Below, piece after piece: positions 8,102 through 17,943 of a stretch of DNA of 64,000 bases. How positions within the stretch are numbered: the stretch's first letter is position 1; the number at the start of each line of letters is the position of its first letter. The stretch lies in NCBI RefSeq assembly GCF_035918155.1, contig NZ_CP109327.1, positions 1,054,001-1,118,000 of the forward strand, in the 5' to 3' direction. The DNA comes from Streptomyces sp. NBC_01591. GTDB lineage: Bacteria > Actinomycetota > Actinomycetes > Streptomycetales > Streptomycetaceae. Below the pieces are notes generated by a model. The model worked only from the letters and a program-made list of their open reading frames with translations. It made no database searches and had not been told where the DNA came from. A program made the translations under genes and the position numbers.

Positions 8102-8776
8102 GACTTCCTCGAAACTGTAGCTGTAGCCCTTGCGGCCGATCCCGACCTGCACGGTCCGGAAACCGGGCTCGCCGTTGTCGGCGTGCTCGCCCCAGTACTG
8201 GCACTTGTAGCCGGTGTCGGCTCCGAAGTCGAATGCCTTCGCCGCGGGGAGCTTGTCGCAGGCAAGCTTGCTCGCGTCGGTGCGCCCGGACTCGGAGCCG
8301 TAGCTCTCGTTGATCATCTGGTAGACGAGCTTGTCGACCAGCAGGCCCTTCTTGGGCTCCTTGGTGTACGAGATGAAGCTGCTGCCCGCTGTGTAGCTGT
8401 CGCTGATCTTGACCTCGTAGGGTATCTCGGCCCCCGCGTACGTCACCACGCACTGGCTGACCGCGCCCGCCTTCCGGGTCACGCCCGCAGGGCACTTGGC
8501 GCTGGTCTCACCGGCGACCTTGGCGATGCTGAGCACGTCCTCGCGCAGCGCGTGCTCCACCTTCTGCGCAAGGGGAGCGCCGGCCTCGGGGGCCGGGGTG
8601 ACCCGGAGGGCGTCGCCGCCGCGCATGTGCACGTCCGGCTGTGCACCGGTGACGGCCACCGGGAGGGCCTTCGCCGCATCGGCCGCGGCACCGCCCTGGG
8701 CGGTTTCGGCGGAGCTGCAGCCCGCGCTGAGCAGGGCCACCGCGGACACGCCGATCATAGTTCTGGGGAATCGCAT
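8096..8776 (-). CDS. Secreted lipoprotein with DUF4333-like domain
   Basis: About 226-residue predicted lipoprotein. The N-terminus (MRFPRTMIGVSAVALLSAGC) has a positively charged start, a hydrophobic core and a lipobox LSAGC with the acylated cysteine at position 20. The mature part contains a DUF4333-like domain (about 75-130: CPAGVTRKAGAVSQCVVTYAG) with paired cysteines, then a second Cys-containing segment near the C-terminus (KLACDKL, YKCQYWGEH). It is probably anchored on the outer face of the membrane; the function is unknown. The start at 8776 has no Shine-Dalgarno sequence but has a TACGCT box 7 bases upstream, consistent with a leaderless transcript. The open frame extends further but loses the signal peptide. 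Confidence 0.75.
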   Translation of the reverse strand: MRFPRTMIGVSAVALLSAGCSSAETAQGGAAADAAKALPVAVTGAQPDVHMRGGDALRVTPAPEAGAPLAQKVEHALREDVLSIAKVAGETSAKCPAGVTRKAGAVSQCVVTYAGAEIPYEVKISDSYTAGSSFISYTKEPKKGLLVDKLVYQMINESYGSESGRTDASKLACDKLPAAKAFDFGADTGYKCQYWGEHADNGEPGFRTVQVGIGRKGYSYSFEEVE

Positions 8777-8783
8777 GGAGGAG

Positions 8784-8789
8784 AGCGTA
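8784..8789 (-). promoter_or_regulatory. -10 box of leaderless promoter (TACGCT)
   Basis: Seven bases upstream of the lipoprotein ATG at 8776, on the minus strand. Confidence 0.5.
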
Positions 8790-8831
8790 GACGCCACCAC
8801 TGACAGGCCTTGCCCAGGGCGTGGCAGAACT

Positions 8832-8862
8832 TGGGCCCCACGGCGGATCACCGTGGGGCCCA
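8832..8862. terminator. Hairpin terminator after the GH30 gene
   Basis: A perfect 12-bp stem (8832-8843 with 8851-8862) with a 7-base loop begins 7 bases past the GH30 stop codon on the minus strand. Confidence 0.75.
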
Positions 8863-8868
8863 GTACGT

Positions 8869-10649
8869 CTACGGAGTCACGTCGGTGACTTTCCACAGCT
8901 GGTTCGCCCCGGAGTTGGGCTGCCAGGTGGTGACGGCGGCGCCGTCGTTCGTGGCCTGGCCCCCGACTTCCAGGAGCTTGCCGGTCCCGCTGTTGACGAG
9001 CGTCCAGGTGCCGTCGCCGGTCGTCGACATGATCCACCGGGTGGCCGCGTCGCGCCGGCCGGTGTCGGGTTCGACGACCGGTGCGCCGTTGCGTACGGCA
9101 AGACGCTTGCCGCTCGCCGCGCTGGTGAACACGTACCGCTTGCGATTGTCCGCGGCGTCGCCGCTGATCTGCTGGAGCTGCCGGTCCTCGGCGAAGGCTC
9201 CGGCCTTGATGACGAGCTCGCTGCCGTCGTCGGCGACGGTCAGGCCCTTGCCGCTCTGCACGCCGGTCAGCTCGTAGGTGTGGCCCCGGCGCAGGGTCGC
9301 CGCGTCCTTCGCCGCACCGGACACTCCGTCGACGACGAACGAGGTCACCGACTGCGCGGGCACCGTGAAGGTGGCCTTCTTGTCACCGACCGGAACGGCT
9401 TGGTGCCGTTCCAGCTTGCCGGCGGCGCTGGTCACGACGGGTGTGACCGTGGCGTCCCGATCGATCCGGGCGAACTTCGACAGGTCCAGCGTCACGGTGC
9501 GGGCGTCCGTGGTGCGGTTGACATGGACGACGGTGGCGCCCTTGCCGGACTGCGCGACGGCGGCGGCGCTGGAGGTTTCGTCCGTCTTGATCAGCCGGTC
9601 GCCCGGCTTGATGTAGTGCGTGAAGTTGCGGCCGGTGTCGAACTTCGTGTTCGTGTGGACCGGGCAGCTGGCAAGGGTGTCCTTGGAGGTGCAGCTGAAC
9701 AGGACCTGGATGCTGCCCCAGTTGCCACCCTTGGCGGACTCGCCGCCGGGCTTCATGTTGTCGTAGTCCTCGACCGGTTGCCAGAACACCCAGGCGGTGG
9801 GCTCCAGTTCGCGCAGATCGTCCACCATCTGCTGGGCGAGGCCGAGGCCGGGCCGCATGTCGGTGAAGGACTGTCCGTCGCCCCAGTCGCCCTCGACCTC
9901 GCTCATCCACAGCGGCTTGTCGGCCGCCTTGGCGAGGTCGCGGACGGTGGTGCGGCCGCCCGTTCCGTACGTGTGGACGTTCATCTGCCCGACGAGGTTC
10001 TTCACGTCGGCCGGGTAGCTGTTCCAGTTCGTCGAGAAGATGCCCGGGTTGGTCTCGTCCATGGCCGAGATCTCCGCACCGGTCTTCGCCTTCTTCAGCG
10101 CGGGTGCGAGGGCGCGTATGACCTTCTGCTGAAGCTCGGGGCCTATGTGCGCGCCTTCCTGACGGCCGCCGTTCGGCTCGCCGTCGGCGCCCAACGTGGT
10201 TTTCCAGTAACCGGTGTTGGGCTCGTTGAACGGGTCGACGGTGTCGACCTCGATGCCCTCCGCCTTCTCCAGATGCTTCGTGGCGCCTGCGACGTACGCG
10301 GCGAAGTCGTCGACCGATTCGGCCTTGAGCTGGTCCTCGGTCGCGTCGAAGCCCCCGGAGACGTACCCGCTCTCCGTCATGAAGTACGGCGGTGAGTTGC
10401 TGAACGTCTCCCAGTGGTCGATGTCGTCCTTGATCCGGTCGACCCACCAGCGCTGCGTCGCGTCGGCGTTCGGGTTCCAGTCCGCCGGGTCGTCGGCGCT
10501 CCACCAGTCGGTGTCGTCGCGGGTGGTGCCCTCGGGGGCCTTCCGAACTTCTGCTGCTGGTACGAGGGGTCGGGGGTCACCGTGACGGTGGCTGTCGACG
10601 ACGCGGCTGTCACGGGCGGGGCGGTGGTGAGGGCGACTCCGGAAACCAA
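8869..10649 (-). pseudogene. GH30-family glycosidase (endo-beta-1,6-galactanase-like) with CBM13 domain, internal deletion
   Basis: A secreted polysaccharide hydrolase. The 3' 500 codons are intact: acid/base Glu in DPFNEPNTGYW, nucleophile Glu in PLWMSEVEGDW, a GH30 beta-sandwich domain, then a C-terminal beta-trefoil (ricin/CBM13-like) with LVNSGTGKLLEVGG and GANQLWKV. In that frame the protein can be followed back to about 10540 (APEGTTRDDTDWWSADDP). The N-terminal piece (TATVTVTPDPSYQQQKFG) lies in another frame. Between them the conserved first strand (GWGTSLAWW-type) and NIARYNIGG region expected in this family is absent, so a deletion of roughly 60-70 codons and a frame change occurred near 10541-10545. 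The signal peptide region also lacks a good in-frame start. It is probably inactive. Confidence 0.75.
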
Positions 10650-10825
10650 TGCGGCATCGGACTGAGACGTCGCAGATCAGCGCCGACAGAATCTTCCGGT
10701 CCCGAAGCGATGCCCACAGCCATGGCTAGTGGGCACCGCTCCACCCTGTTCACTTGACAACCAGGGCTACATATCAGGGCTGCCTCTCACGCGCTGCTCT
10801 CGCGTCGGCCCCCGCCGAAGTGCAG
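10650..10825. other. Intergenic gap, no gene seen
   Basis: This holds the upstream region of the GH30 pseudogene and the 3' flank of the MBL gene, both on the minus strand. Scrambled signal-peptide-like codons occur at 10650-10710 in other frames. I see no convincing promoter or hairpin. Confidence 0.4.
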
Positions 10826-11740
10826 TCAGTAGTCCCAGACGACCGGTACGAAACGGAAGGCGTTGCCGGCGACCGCCACGTGACAGATGGACGGGAACGG
10901 CAGGTGAGTGGCCACCAGTTGCTCGCCGCTCGCCGCCAGCTCCTTCAAGAGACGGATCCGGACGCGGGCTGATTCCTCGGGGTCGTGGTCGAAGCCGTTG
11001 TGCCAATCGGGGCATTCGAACCCGGGCTGGAACACGGCATCACCGGCAAACATCAGCCGTTCGCCGCCGGACTCCAGACGGACGATGCTGTGGCCGGGGG
11101 TGTGACCGCCGGTGCGACAGACCATGACTCCTGGCGCCACCTCGTACTCCGTCTCGAACGGCCGCAACTGGCTGCGGTACACGTCCAGGAACCGCGAGGC
11201 GGTCGTTCGAAGCACGTCCGGCACCGGTGTCGGCATGGCGGTGCGGGAGAAATCAGGCGCTTCCCAGAACTCGGCCTCGGCGGACGCCAGGTGGACCCGC
11301 AGGTCCGGGCGCAGCCGGCCCCTCAGCCCGTCGACGAGCAGCCCGCCGATGTGGTCCATGTGCAAGTGGGTGAGCACCACGTCGGTCACGGATGCGGGAT
11401 CGATCCCGGCGGCGTCCAGTCGCATGGCCAACTGCCCGGCCCGCGGGAAGCCCGGAAACTCTGTCCCCAGCCCGGAATCGATGAGAATGGTCCGGCCACC
11501 GCTGCGCACCACGGCCACATTCAGTGGCCAGTCGAGCGTCTCCGGTGGCAGGAACATGTCTTGGAGCCAGGCCGCCAGGTCGGCCTTGGCGGCGTTGGTG
11601 GCCATCGTCACGGCGGGAATGGGCAGCACCCCGTCGCTGATCACCATCACGTCGATGTCGCCGACCTTCAGCGCGTAGCGCGACGGTACCAATTCGTCAA
11701 ACCCTGGTGCATCGGGGCGTGCGATGTTGACCCGGCTCAT
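10826..11740 (-). CDS. MBL-fold metallo-hydrolase
   Basis: Metallo-beta-lactamase-fold hydrolase of 304 residues. The metal-binding signature THLHMDHIGG, later histidine TGGHTPGHS, aspartate FAGDAVFQPGF and final histidine VATHLPFP are all present, so the dinuclear zinc site looks complete. The overall pattern (N-terminal VGDIDVMVISDG, ILIDSGLGTEF) matches the quorum-quenching lactonase-like/YtnP-type subgroup, but the substrate is not certain. ATG 11740 is chosen because GAGGAG lies 7 bases upstream (CAAGAGGAGAACAACATG); an in-frame upstream start at 11776 lacks this. It is transcribed alone, between two degraded loci. Confidence 0.88.
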   Translation of the reverse strand: MSRVNIARPDAPGFDELVPSRYALKVGDIDVMVISDGVLPIPAVTMATNAAKADLAAWLQDMFLPPETLDWPLNVAVVRSGGRTILIDSGLGTEFPGFPRAGQLAMRLDAAGIDPASVTDVVLTHLHMDHIGGLLVDGLRGRLRPDLRVHLASAEAEFWEAPDFSRTAMPTPVPDVLRTTASRFLDVYRSQLRPFETEYEVAPGVMVCRTGGHTPGHSIVRLESGGERLMFAGDAVFQPGFECPDWHNGFDHDPEESARVRIRLLKELAASGEQLVATHLPFPSICHVAVAGNAFRFVPVVWDY

Positions 11741-12002
11741 GTTGTTCTCCTCTTGAAGAGCGTTAACCGAAGACATCGACGGCGTGATGGGTCACACCGT
11801 TCAGTCATCCCCTAGGACCGGACGACAGCCCGGTTTGTGACAGCCGCCCTGCTCCCTCGCCCCGGCCTCGCCCGACCGATCATGCCGAGGACTGGCCCAA
11901 GTGATTCCCCGACGCGGGCACATCGGTCACGTTTCCGCACGTCAGCGCCTCTCTTGTGCGTTCGGCTGCTCGTCTTCCTAGAGGCTCCGGCCCTCTCCAA
12001 TA

Positions 12003-12715
12003 GAACTGCTGGAGGGCGCGGACCTTGAGAGCATCCTGACGCGGACACTCAACGGCCTTGCCGTGTCAGAGGCCCTCAGGATCGCGGCGCAAGCCGCAAT
12101 TGCGCTCGACGCCGCGCATGCCCAGCAGGTGATACACCGCGATCTCAAGCCGGCCATCCTCTTCCTGCTTACCGACGGCCGGCTGAAGATCTGTGACTTC
12201 GGCATCGCCCGTACCGCAGAGGTCACCGCCGGCCTGACCCTCACCGGCCAACCGTTCGGCACTCCCCCTACATCGCACCTGAGCAATGCCGCGGAGAGAA
12301 CGTCGATGCCCGATGTGATCTGTACGTCTTCGGATGCGTGCTGTACGCCGCTGACCGGCCGCCTGCCATTCCCCGCCACCGAGCAGGCATGGGCCCTGAT
12401 GCGCCGATATCTGGAAGACGTGCCACCACGCCTGCGCTCGACGCGCGTCGACATTCCGGTCGACGGCGACCAGCTGGTCGCCCCCTCCTGGCCAAGAACC
12501 CTGCAGACCGACCCGGCATCCGCGACATCATCGACACCCTCTCAGGCACGGAGAACACGAACGACGCCGCTCCCCCACCTCCCGCTGATCCGGCTGAGTA
12601 TGCAGCCCGCCCAGGCGCAGTCTCCCGCCGCGACAACCACGCGCGCGGCGAAGGGGGCCGAGCAAGGCGCAGCATGCGTTCCAGCGGAGTCTCATGGCTC
12701 TCGCCAGGCAGGTAG
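12003..12715 (+). pseudogene. Frameshifted Ser/Thr protein kinase (eukaryotic-like) fragment
   Basis: Kinase subdomains continue across all three plus-strand frames. IELLEGADLESIL and HRDLKPA (catalytic loop), with KICDFGIAR (Mg-binding DFG), occupy the first frame. YIAPEQCRGENVDARCDLYV continues in a second frame from about 12270. TGRLPFPATEQAWALMRRYL is back in the first near 12355, and LLAKNPADRPGIRDIIDTL follows in a third near 12490. The N-lobe (P-loop, lysine) is absent, so the gene starts at subdomain V. At least three frameshifts plus N-terminal loss make it a clear pseudogene of a Hanks-type kinase. Confidence 0.75.
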
Positions 12716-13066
12716 AACGGGAGGGCACGGACCGGGCGTGCCACGCGGACACTGTGACGAAAACGCCGTCGACGAAGCGGCGGAACCGGTGACCCTGGAG
12801 CTCGGCGTACGGGTCTCCAACGCCAAGGGCCACCGCGACAACTCACTCCCGAGCAGCGCCGCTCTTGCCGCGTCGGGTGTGGAGTGACGTTGAACCACTT
12901 CGGGATGTTCCAACTCCGGTCCCCGTCGATACGTGAGCTGCGCCCCCGCGGGTGGCGGTTCGTCACCCCCGAACCCGGACTCGCGCAAAAAGTGTCGGCG
13001 AGGACTCCGAAAAGCTGGTTGCGGTCGATACGGACGCTGGACGGTCCTCGCTGCTGGGGGGCGAGG
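12716..13066. other. Intergenic stretch with no recognised gene
   Basis: This 351-bp gap lies between the kinase and LuxR pseudogenes. A plus-strand frame ending at 12887 contains a protein-like patch (VTLELGVRVSNAKGHRDN) that might be a remnant domain, but I cannot assign it. Otherwise I see no coding potential, hairpin or repeat. Confidence 0.4.
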
Positions 13067-15330
13067 TCAGGAGCGGTGCGCTTCGGCCACCCCTGCCACC
13101 TCGCGTCGTGATTTGACTCCCAGTTTGGCCAGAATGTGGGAGACGTGGGTTTCGACGGTGCGTCGGGACATGATGAAGGCGTCGGCGATGTCGGGGTTGG
13201 ACAAGCCCTCGGCGACCAGTTCCGCGATCTTCAGCTCCGTGTCGGTCAGTGCTTTCCAACCCGTGCGGGGGCGTCCCCGTGCACCGCGCACCCCGAGCCG
13301 CACACCGCGGGCACGCAAACGGGCCGCGGCACGGCGAGAGTCCCACACGGCGCCGAGAGCGGTGTAGGTCAGCATCGCGTCGTTCAGCGCTTCCCGGGCC
13401 GGGCCAGTCTGTCCTGCCGCAGCCAACAGGTCCGCGGCGTCCTCGAGTGCCTGAGCCATCTCGGCCGGACGACCGACCCTGCGGTAGTAGTCGGCTGCGA
13501 CGAGCAGCAGCGCCGGGTCGGAACGCAGCAGTCCGTGGCACCACATGCGGGCGGCCGTGCCACGCGGCAACCGGCTTTTCGCCTCTTCCTCCTCGGCGCA
13601 GGCAGCGGCCCGATCGGCGACCTCGCGGTCACCTGCCGCGAGAGCGAGTCGTACGAGCAGAGGAAGCACCCCTGCCCGTTCGTCCATCACATCGAAGGAA
13701 GGGTCGAGAACGTCCTGGAGTCCGCCGAGGGCAGAGGCGAGGTCGTTCGACCGCTCGGCGATCATGGCGCGCGCGAAAGTCGTATGCGAGGTTGCGCGTT
13801 TTGTACGGACCGTCGGGCAGCTCCTCCAGCACGCGCAGATGCCGGCGTGCTGTCGTCTGTTCGTCGCGGTGTGCGGCGATGACGGCGGCGATGCCGTGCA
13901 CGACGGCCGGGAGCGAGTGAGCCCACGTCGGGTGGTAGTCGGACAGCGTGTCGAATGCGGTGAGTGCGTCGTCCCAGCGTCCGGTGTGGAAGGCGAGTTC
14001 ACCGGCCATCGCCACGAACATGCCGAGGCGGAAGGAACCCGTCCGCTCCGCCAGACCGTGCGTGTCGGCGAGGACCTCCTGGCACTGTGTCAACCGGTCC
14101 ATGATGAGCAGCACGGAGACCTGGTTGCCCTGCATCAACAGGAGCAGATCGCTCAACTCGGGGTCAGAGCCGGTCAGAGCTATGCCACGTGTGCCGTGGT
14201 CGAGGGCACTCTCGGGGTCTTGACGGGCCCAGTGCGTCATCGCCAGCGTGTGCCGGGCGTAGCCGGACGACATGGCGTCGGTCAGACTTGTGCCGGTGGT
14301 GAGGACGGCAGCGGCTTGCGCGGCGGCTTCATCGTCTCGGCCCAGATGCAGCAGGGCCATGGCGGCGAAGACACGCAGGCGCGCATGCCACGGCGTGTCC
14401 GGTTCCAGGTCCGCCATCACCTTCTCGACGGTGGTGATCGACTCCTCCGCCCGATCGGTGCGCAGCAGGGCGTAGGCCAGAATCCAGGCCGTCCGTCCCC
14501 TCCGCTCCGGGGCGCGGTGGCGGGCCAGAACCCGTTGTGCGACGGGAACGGCCTGCTCGTAGTCGCTGACGAGGAAGGCCGCCGAGGCGAGGTGGTCCAG
14601 CAATTCCACGACGCGTACGTCGTCGTCGGAGGTGTGCGCCACGGCGCGTTTGAGGAGGGACGTCGCGGCCTCGGGAGCGCGGCGGATAAGAGTTGCGGCA
14701 TTGTCCACCAGCCAGTCCACCTCCCAACCATCCGCGGCATCGGCTGCCGAGAGCAGCAGCTCGGCGACGCGTTCCACCGAAGTCCGCTGAGCGATCAGCG
14801 TCTGGGCTGCGTCCCGGTGTATAGCTATACGCAACGCGGCGGGCACGGATTGGTAGAGCACCTGCTTGATCAGGCCGTGCCGGAAGCGCAGCCGGTTCCC
14901 GTCGGCCGGTTCGAGCACGCCGGCGGCCACAGCCTCATGCACAGGTGCGGCCAATGCCATCGCCGGGAGGCCGAGCAGCAGCGTGAGGTCGGTGATCCCG
15001 AAAGCGGGACCGAGCAGGGCAGCGGTGCGAAGCATGTCGCGGGTGTCGGCGGTGAGGAAGGCCAGCCGGTCGGCGATCGCCTCCGACAGCGACATCTGCT
15101 CGACCTCGGCCCACCCTCCGTCGGTTCCGGACCGGGCCGGGGTCGCAGGTCCGAGTTCGGTCTCCTCCTCGTTGTTCCCCAGCGCCCCCGCACGCGTGAG
15201 AGCGTCCATGATCTCGCGTACGTACAGGGGGTTGCCCGTAGCCAGCTCAAGTCGGTCGAGCAGTCGAGGGCCGGGCGCCCGCCCGGTGATCCGGCGGGCC
15301 GGCACTGTCACGTTGGTTGACCGGGTGAGA
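13067..15330 (-). pseudogene. LuxR-family regulator with AAA/TPR module, N-terminally truncated and frameshifted
   Basis: Remains of a large LAL/MalT-type activator. The C-terminus (about 13075-13260) is a NarL/LuxR helix-turn-helix (LTDTELKIAELVAEGLSNPD, RTVETHVSHILAKLGV). Upstream are TPR-like helices and the end of an AAA module (ELATGNPLYVREIMDALTRAG). The P-loop ATPase half is missing: the sequence breaks off at about 15310-15330, just before the IS6-type transposase relic. A single-base insertion in the AAA run at 13776-13778 (plus strand) shifts the frame: NLAYDF is followed in the other frame by ARAMIAERSNDLA. Both lesions suggest inactivity. Confidence 0.75.
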
Positions 15331-15366
15331 TGGTCTTCGGGTTGGTCATGGTGGAGGGGGTCGTCC

Positions 15367-16006
15367 GTGAAAGGCACGCCGTCATACAGGGGGCACCGGT
15401 ACCCGGTCGAGGTGATCTCCCATTGCGTGTGGTTGTATTTCCGTTTCCCGCTCAGCTTCCGTGAGGTGGAGGAGCTGATACTCCAGCGCGGCGTGATCGT
15501 CTCGTATGAGACCGTTCGCCGCTGGTGTGTGAAGTTCGGGCAGGCCTACGCCGACGGACTGCGCCGCCGCCGGCCACCGCCGGGGGATAAATGGCACTTG
15601 GACGAGGTCTTCATCAGGATCAACGGTGAGCTGAAGTATCTGTGGCGGGCCGTCGACCAGGACGGGAACGTGCTGGACATCCTGATGCAGAACCGGCGGG
15701 ACAAGGCCGCGGCCAGGCGTTTCTTCCGCCGCCTGTTGAAGAAGACCCGGGCGGTGCCGCGGGTGGTCGTCACGGACAAGCTCCGCTCCTACGCCGCCGC
15801 CCACCGCGAGGTCATGCCCTTCGTGGAAGGGCTTCCGCAGCGTGGGCGGGGCCCAAAGGTTCCTGTCCGCGTTCAGCGGCATCTCGCCTCACTTCCGGCC
15901 TCACCGCCACCTGATGACCGCACATCACTACCGAGCCGAGATGACCGTCCGCTTCACCATCTGGGACCAGGTCACCGGCGCTGCCAGCCGACCCACCACG
16001 GCCTGA
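15367..16006 (+). mobile_element. IS6-family transposase relic
   Basis: DDE transposase of the IS6/IS26 type. The HTH and first catalytic Asp are present (HRYPVEVISHCVWLYFRFPL, WHLDEVFIRINGE), as is the second Asp (VVVTDKLRSYAAAHRE). The third acidic residue, normally in an AENSH-type motif, is lost: after MPFVEGLPQRGRG the sequence jumps, in another frame, to AQRFLSAFSGISPHFRPHRH and the stop at 16006. This is an internal deletion of roughly 25-30 codons with a frame change near 15840-15851. GTG 15367 begins the family-like sequence. No terminal inverted repeats were found, so the element is a remnant. It abuts the truncated LuxR gene. Confidence 0.78.
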
Positions 16007-16205
16007 CCACAGGCCCGGAACCCGGCACCACCACACCCCGACAAGCCGTCAGACACCCAAACACCCAACAACGTGACAGTGCCCGGCGACGGCCTGAGCA
16101 GACACTCCTCTGGGTCGCGTCGCTGGAGTACGCCCTGCGCAAATGCTCCGGCCGTGGCGTGTAGCACGCATCTACACCGACCGACCCCAAGCAAGTAAGG
16201 CAGCA

Positions 16206-17267
16206 ATGAATATCGACGAAGCCCGTGCTGCCGCACGGGACTGGGTGCACCAGGTGGGCCGCACCACCGAGGGATACCTCGGTGCCTACCTCAGCGGATC
16301 CACCACGGCCCTGTCGGGTGACAGTGAACTGCCCGTCGGCACCGACGTGGACATCATGCTGGTTACCAGGCAGCCGCCCTCAGGGCTCAAGCTGGGGAAG
16401 TTCCTACACAACGGCGCGCTGCTGGAGGTCACCTACCTGGCCCACGAAGCGATCACTCCCATCGACCGGGCCCTGGAGAACCACCATCTCGCGCACGGCC
16501 TCAACCGCGGCCTGATCCTGGACGATCCAACCGGCGAACTGCGTCGGCTCCATCAAGAGGTCGCCGCACGGTTCGCGGAACCGGATCAGGTACGGCGCCG
16601 GTGCGCCGGACTCCGAGGCAAGATCGACAACGCGCTGGCGACTCTGGACGACCGTGAACCCTGGTATGACCAGGTGACCAACTGGCTGTTTCCCACCGGG
16701 ATCACCACCCACCTCCTGCTCGTCGCCGCGCTGCGCAACCCGACCGTACGACTGCGGTACCTGCGGACCAGGCAGCTGCTCACGGAGCTGGACCTGGCGG
16801 ACCACTACCCGGCCGTCCTGCGCCAACTGGGTTGCGAGGAACTGACCGGCCGGCGCGCTGCCCATCACATCGACCGGCTCGCGATCACCTTCGACGCCAC
16901 CGCGGAAGTGGCCCGGACCCCCTTCTTCTTCAGCTCCGACATCACGCCGGCTGCTCGGCCGATCTCGATCGACGCGAGCCGCGAACTGGTACAGCGCGGG
17001 GACCACCGCGAAATCGTGTTCTGGCTGGTGGCCACGTTCGCCCGCTGCCATAAGATCCTCGCCGCCGACGCCCCTGCCCTGCACGAGGAACTCACCCCCG
17101 CCTTCTCCGACCTCTTGGCCGACCTGGGCATCCGCGACAGCAAGGACCTGCGGCGACGCGGTCAGGCAACCCGGGAGTACCTCCCGGAACTTTGGAAGGT
17201 CACCGAGGACGTCCTGGCAGCCGCGGTGCCCGACTACGGCGCCGGCAATACCGACAACCCCCAGTAG
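16206..17267 (+). CDS. Nucleotidyltransferase-like protein
   Basis: Protein of 353 residues with the nucleotidyltransferase signature near the N-terminus: the GS motif in YLSGSTTALSGD and the metal-binding Asp pair in VGTDVDIMLVT. This matches minimal/aminoglycoside-adenylyltransferase-type folds that transfer NMP to a substrate. The remainder is helical and resembles the C-terminal half of such enzymes, without a family I can name. The ATG at 16206 follows an AAGGCAG stretch; upstream in-frame codons read through the IS flank and are unlikely. It precedes the arylsulfotransferase-like gene by 58 bases, and both may form a small transferred unit. Confidence 0.65.
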   Translation: MNIDEARAAARDWVHQVGRTTEGYLGAYLSGSTTALSGDSELPVGTDVDIMLVTRQPPSGLKLGKFLHNGALLEVTYLAHEAITPIDRALENHHLAHGLNRGLILDDPTGELRRLHQEVAARFAEPDQVRRRCAGLRGKIDNALATLDDREPWYDQVTNWLFPTGITTHLLLVAALRNPTVRLRYLRTRQLLTELDLADHYPAVLRQLGCEELTGRRAAHHIDRLAITFDATAEVARTPFFFSSDITPAARPISIDASRELVQRGDHREIVFWLVATFARCHKILAADAPALHEELTPAFSDLLADLGIRDSKDLRRRGQATREYLPELWKVTEDVLAAAVPDYGAGNTDNPQ

Positions 17268-17313
17268 CACGCGCAGTGCCGAAGCAACGTGTGCCGTGCC
17301 GAATCCTTGCCGT

Positions 17314-17319
17314 AAGGAG
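17314..17319 (+). promoter_or_regulatory. Ribosome-binding site that selects a TTG start
   Basis: AAGGAG six bases before TTG 17326. It supports this rare start over the upstream GTG at 17296. Confidence 0.55.
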
Positions 17320-17325
17320 CATCCC

Positions 17326-17943
17326 TTGCCCGCCCGCAGCCCTGGTACACATGCGTCCGAAGCAGCCTGCGCCGTCGACCACTTCGTCTACTCCCCCGCT
17401 TCCTCGTATCCCAAGCCCTACGCACGGCTGATCGACCGGTCCGGCGCAGAGGTCCACTTGTGGAGCCACAACGCCGGGCAACCTCCTGCAGAGGAGGACC
17501 CGCCGAGCTTTCTGCGCGGCTGGAACCACGTCGAAGTCACCCCGGACGGCGGCCTGTTCGCCCAGGTCCCACTGCGAGCACTCCTCAGGCTCGACCGGGA
17601 TTCGACACTGCTGTGGCAGGCAGACGTGTCCGCCCATCATGACCTCCACATCCGTGCGGACGGAACTGTGTTGGTGCTGACCGAGGCACCGCGCCGGATC
17701 ACCGTGGACCACGGCCGGTTCACCGTCCTCGACAATGCGGTGACCCTCCTGGACGGCGGTGACGGACACCTCGTACAGCATGTCTCGCTGTTGGACGTCC
17801 TCGGCTCCGAGCCGACGACCGCAGGCGCGCGGAAGGGGAGAACACTACCCGCCCGATCCGCCCCGAATGCCGAAGTTCAACGCTGCGTAGTCAGCACCAA
17901 GTCAGCACCAAGTCAGCACGGGACAGGTGATCAGGGGTGCTGA
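17326..17943 (+). CDS. Arylsulfotransferase-like protein, C-terminally truncated
   Basis: The motifs HHDLHIRADGTVLVLTEAP and VLDNAVTLLDG, preceded by SFLRGWNHVEVTPDGGLFAQ, match beta-propeller arylsulfotransferase (ASST)-type proteins, which normally continue for roughly another 200 residues. Here the family-like sequence stops near LLDVLGSEP (about 17810) and is followed by an unrelated tail that reads into the GTCAGCACC repeats, so the 3' end appears to have been replaced by recombination. The TTG start at 17326 is chosen on its AAGGAG site. No signal peptide is visible. It is likely non-functional, but the frame is intact. Confidence 0.55.
   Translation: MPARSPGTHASEAACAVDHFVYSPASSYPKPYARLIDRSGAEVHLWSHNAGQPPAEEDPPSFLRGWNHVEVTPDGGLFAQVPLRALLRLDRDSTLLWQADVSAHHDLHIRADGTVLVLTEAPRRITVDHGRFTVLDNAVTLLDGGDGHLVQHVSLLDVLGSEPTTAGARKGRTLPARSAPNAEVQRCVVSTKSAPSQHGTGDQGC

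Noticed and set aside
10754..10777. TTGACA followed by ACATAT as a promoter
   Set aside because: The spacing is about 10 bp, far too short, and no plus-strand gene follows.
12788..12887. Patch VTLELGVRVSNAKG as an effector-associated domain
   Set aside because: Too short and not close enough to any family to assign; listed only as part of an intergenic stretch.
16007..16205. Right end of the IS6 relic searched for terminal inverted repeat
   Set aside because: No sequence matching a plausible left end could be found by eye.
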